Assembly (NCBI GenBank): GCA_006226965.1
Contig: SBGQ01000065.1
Span: 1 to 57,757 of the forward strand
Direction of reading: 5' to 3'
Length of the DNA stretch: 57,757 bases
Source: a bacterium
GTDB taxonomy: Bacteria > Bacteroidota > Rhodothermia > Balneolales > M1805
Of this stretch, positions 55,159 through 57,757 are shown one piece after another (within the stretch, counting starts at the first letter, position 1; every line of letters begins with the position of its first letter). The position numbers were made by a program, and so were the translations under genes. Under the pieces are notes generated by a model that made no database searches, was not told the origin of the DNA, and saw only the letters and a list, made by a program, of their open reading frames with translations.

Positions 55159-57030
55159 TTACGACTTAGGTTTATCGTCTTCTTTGAAGAGCATCACGAT
55201 TTCATACACGCCATCGCTGGCTTGTTTCTGAAGGGTTGTGCCAAGTTTTTCATTGAGCGCCATTACCGCTTTATTTTCAACCAAAGCTGATGCTGTAAAA
55301 CCTCGTATTCCGCGTTCCATGGCAATGTATTTCAGATAACTTGCCAACGTAAAACCAATTCCCTGGCGTTGCCACGAATCGGAGGTTGTAATGGCAAATT
55401 CAGCGAGATTTGTGGATTCATCCAAAACATATTGTGCTAAACCGATAACCTCTTCATGTTCCTGATTTTGCACAACACCGATAATGGCAAGGTGTTTACG
55501 GTAATCAACATCCACAAAATGCTGAATATCTCTGGCTTTCATTCCGATTCGCATTCCGGTAAATCTCATTTTCATGGATTTATCCGAAAGTTTGGCAAAA
55601 AACGATTTAATGAGGCGTTCATCAGTTATTTTAACCGGACGAATAAGCATTTCCGAGCCGTCCGGTAAAAAGCGTTTTGTAATCAGTTTTTCAGGATAAA
55701 TACCGTTAATGCCCGAGCGTAAATCAACCATCGGAGGAATAACGCCTCGCGCTTTTCCTTCGGTAAATAAACCGTCGCGAAATTTCGGATGGGCAATGGA
55801 GATGAGTTCTAAAGCGCGTTCTTTAAAATTTTTACCGTGTAAATAAGCAATTCCGTATTCGGTAATTACATAGTGAATATCTCCGCGACCCAATGTAACT
55901 CCCGTTCCTTCACGCAAAAAGGGAACTATGCGAGATAGGGTTTCATCTTTTGCGGTTGATTCAAGAACCAAGATGTTTTTTCCGTCAGGATTTAAGGTTG
56001 CACCTCTCATGAAATCCGTTATCCCGCCAATTCCGCTAAACTGGAATCCGTCCAAGGTTTCGGTAGTTGCCTGACCCGTTAAATCAATTTCCAAAGCCGT
56101 ATTAATGGCCGTCATATGGTTATTTCGTGCAATCACTAAAGGCTGATTTACGTAATCAATTTCACGAAACTCAATAGTCGGGTTTTTGTGGATGTATCGA
56201 TAGGTTTCTTCGTTGCCAATACAAAATGAAGCGATTGACTTCCCGCGATTTATGCTTTTTTGGGAATTGTTGATAACACCTTTTTTCATCAACTCAACCA
56301 TTACAGGTGAGAGCAATTCGGAGTGAAGGCCTAAGTTTTTTTTGCCTGATAAACCTCGTAAAGCAAAGTTCGGAAGTCTGCCATAACCGGCCTGTATAGT
56401 ATCACCGTCTTTCACAACTTGCGCTAAATACTCTCCGATTTTATCGGCGGATTTTGGGGTTTTAAAGCTTGGAATTTGCAAAATGGGTTCATCATAACGA
56501 AAAGCAAAATCGATATCGTCCATTGAAATAAATCCGTCGCCCCAAACTTCCGGCATGTGTTGGTTCATCTGTGCAATTACGATATCCGCTGAATCTATAG
56601 CCGCCTTAACAATATCGACACTAACCCCGAGTGATACATTTCCGTGCATATCCGGCAAGGACGTTTGGATGAGCGCCACATGAACATGAATGCGTTTTGA
56701 GCGGAATAAATGCGGAACCTGAGAAATAAATATGGGCGAATAATCGGCCAGACCGGTGTTTACGGCGTTTCGGAAAACGGGTGAAATAAAAAACGTATTG
56801 AAGCGAAGTAAATCTTTAAACCGTTCTTCTTCAAAATTGAACAAACCTAAAGTCCAGACTTGCAACAATTCATTTCCCCAGTGCGATTTGGGATGGGAGC
56901 CTACATATTCTGAAAATTGTTTGATGAGATATTGAGGTTCCGCACAGCCTGTACTAACAAAAATGCGTGAGCTTGCCCGAATTTTTTCAAACGCTTTGTG
57001 CAATTCATGTATAGGAAGCTCTTTTGCCAT
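55159..57030 (-). CDS. Acetyl-CoA hydrolase/CoA-transferase fused to a GNAT domain
   Basis: 623 residues. Residues 1-430 form a family I acetyl-CoA hydrolase/4-hydroxybutyrate-type CoA-transferase (TSLPDMHGNVSLGVS; TIQAGYGRLPNFALRGL; the NTALEIDLTGQ stretch carrying the probable catalytic Glu; FSGIGGITDFMRGA; VITEYGIAYLHGKN). Residues 455-615 form a GNAT acetyltransferase (MLIRPVKITDE; AEFAITTSDSWQRQGIGFTLASYLKYIAMERGI with the acetyl-CoA loop QRQGIG). The fused form is recurrent in bacteria. The first half could move CoA between acetate and another acid; the GNAT half could acetylate a protein or metabolite. Coupled to the methyltransferase gene. Confidence 0.92.
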   Translation of the reverse strand: MAKELPIHELHKAFEKIRASSRIFVSTGCAEPQYLIKQFSEYVGSHPKSHWGNELLQVWTLGLFNFEEERFKDLLRFNTFFISPVFRNAVNTGLADYSPIFISQVPHLFRSKRIHVHVALIQTSLPDMHGNVSLGVSVDIVKAAIDSADIVIAQMNQHMPEVWGDGFISMDDIDFAFRYDEPILQIPSFKTPKSADKIGEYLAQVVKDGDTIQAGYGRLPNFALRGLSGKKNLGLHSELLSPVMVELMKKGVINNSQKSINRGKSIASFCIGNEETYRYIHKNPTIEFREIDYVNQPLVIARNNHMTAINTALEIDLTGQATTETLDGFQFSGIGGITDFMRGATLNPDGKNILVLESTAKDETLSRIVPFLREGTGVTLGRGDIHYVITEYGIAYLHGKNFKERALELISIAHPKFRDGLFTEGKARGVIPPMVDLRSGINGIYPEKLITKRFLPDGSEMLIRPVKITDERLIKSFFAKLSDKSMKMRFTGMRIGMKARDIQHFVDVDYRKHLAIIGVVQNQEHEEVIGLAQYVLDESTNLAEFAITTSDSWQRQGIGFTLASYLKYIAMERGIRGFTASALVENKAVMALNEKLGTTLQKQASDGVYEIVMLFKEDDKPKS

Positions 57031-57102
57031 AAACAGGTAATTTATTCTAAATGAAGGTACTAAAAGATAGGCAAGAGTCTTAAAACTGAATGATTATTAC
57101 AC

Positions 57103-57141
57103 AGAAACAAAAAAAGCTCCGCGTCATCACACGGAGCTTTT
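57103..57141 (-). terminator. Intrinsic terminator of the cytosolic yceI gene
   Basis: Read on the minus strand, a 10-bp stem AAAAGCTCCG / CGGAGCTTTT with a 10-base loop is followed by T7 G TTT. It begins 22 bp past the YceI stop codon at 57163. The plus strand has a short TTTT only. Confidence 0.88.
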
Positions 57142-57162
57142 CTCAAAGTTGAGTACATGCAA

Positions 57163-57705
57163 TTACGCTGGCACTGCTACTTGTTCAATAAGTTCAGCTG
57201 TAATTTCTAATTTCACTTCGTCAGCTACTACAACGCCGCCGGCTTCGGTTAAAGCGCTCCAGTTTAAGCCAAAATCTTTACGGTTTATTTTACCGCTGAT
57301 TTCAAAACCTGCAACATTAAAGTCACCGCCGAAACCTTTTACCGTTCCGTTATAAATCACATCAAGAATTACCATTTTGGTAGTTCCACGGATGGTTAAA
57401 TCGCCGGATAATAAATAGTGATCATCGGTTTTTTTGCTGAACGTAACAGATTTGAACGTCAATTTTGGGTGGTTTTCAGCATCGAAGAAATCCGCTGATT
57501 TTAAGTGACCGTCACGTTGAGCTTGTTTGGTGTTGATGCTGTTAACATCAGCTTCGAAATACACTTTAGCGTTGGTAAAATCATTTCCTTCTGTTTGAAC
57601 ATATCCTGAGAAGGTGTCGAAATGACCGGTTACAGTAGAAACAACTAAGTGTTTTACTTTGAATTTAATTTCTGAGTGAGCAGTGTCAATATTCCAAGTT
57701 TTCAT
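57163..57705 (-). CDS. YceI family protein, cytoplasmic form
   Basis: 180 residues without a signal peptide (it starts MKTWNIDTAHSEIKF), so it is predicted cytoplasmic, unlike the exported YceI at 34488. The YceI features are complete: DTAHSEIKFKVKHLVVSTVTGHFDTFSG, SINTKQAQRDGHLKSADFFDAENHPKLTF, LTIRGTTKMVILDV, and RKDFGLNWSALTEAGGVVVADEVKL. It is a lipocalin-like barrel that binds isoprenoid-type lipids in characterised relatives. The gene stands alone with its own terminator. The upstream region holds a palindrome (57729-57740), so the promoter runs to the window edge. Confidence 0.94.
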   Translation of the reverse strand: MKTWNIDTAHSEIKFKVKHLVVSTVTGHFDTFSGYVQTEGNDFTNAKVYFEADVNSINTKQAQRDGHLKSADFFDAENHPKLTFKSVTFSKKTDDHYLLSGDLTIRGTTKMVILDVIYNGTVKGFGGDFNVAGFEISGKINRKDFGLNWSALTEAGGVVVADEVKLEITAELIEQVAVPA

Positions 57706-57757
57706 AATGGTAGGGGATTTATTGTTAGATGATTATCATTGAATATGATATAATTTA

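Overview
The window is AT-rich (roughly 40% GC by eye) chromosomal DNA from a member of the Bacteroidota/FCB group. The evidence is a type IX secretion (T9SS) sorting domain with an NYPNPFNP motif, DUF1460, DUF5777, THUMP-like methyltransferase and FeoB-associated Cys-rich families, an EF-G2-type paralog, and a propeller (Reg_prop/Y_Y_Y) histidine kinase. The NYPNPFNP form of the sorting domain is common in Balneolota, Rhodothermota and Ignavibacteria, so one of these lineages is more likely than Bacteroides or Flavobacterium. This placement is an inference. No rRNA, tRNA, transposase, phage gene or CRISPR array was found.

Layout. 1-1596 (minus): 5' part of argS, cut by the window edge, then radC. 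1869-15743 (plus): one 13.9-kb gene for a 4,624-residue repetitive secreted protein with a C-terminal T9SS signal. 15783-18364: a DUF1460 amidase (minus) and a POT peptide transporter (plus). 18568-24028 (plus): a 1,642-residue PKD-repeat exoprotein followed at once by a TPR protein. 24025-27848 (minus): a LuxR-type response regulator and its propeller sensor kinase. 27911-31281: a DUF985 cupin, a small outer-membrane barrel and an EF-G paralog. 31360-33927 (minus): an M14 peptidase. 34115-35881 (plus): an overlapping three-gene operon of cytochrome c lipoprotein, YceI and DUF5777 barrel. 35881-36143: a duplicated hairpin-rich repeat. 36202-47367 (minus): M28 peptidase, ScpA, an epimerase, an HExxH protease, a GDPD lipoprotein, a GAF histidine kinase, a membrane gluzincin and proline dehydrogenase. 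47586-49055 (plus): a chemoreceptor with an extracytoplasmic zinc-binding (CZB) domain. 49040-57705 (minus): a feo iron-uptake operon, an NagX-like acyltransferase, ProC, a THUMP-like methyltransferase, a CoA-transferase/GNAT fusion and a second YceI.

How the genes fit together. Much of the content concerns the cell envelope and life on polymers or peptides: large exoproteins, secreted peptidases (M14, M28 and a DUF5117-like family), a peptide transporter, proline oxidation, ferrous iron uptake and two sensor kinases. The most unusual items are the giant adhesin, whose repeat blocks shorten stepwise, the EF-G paralog lacking the catalytic histidine, the cytochrome/YceI/barrel operon that could form an outer-membrane redox module, the CZB chemoreceptor, and the two-copy REP-like element. 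Most genes lack a clear Shine-Dalgarno sequence, and several starts were moved inward from the longest possible frame, using signal peptides or ATG versus TTG as the guide.
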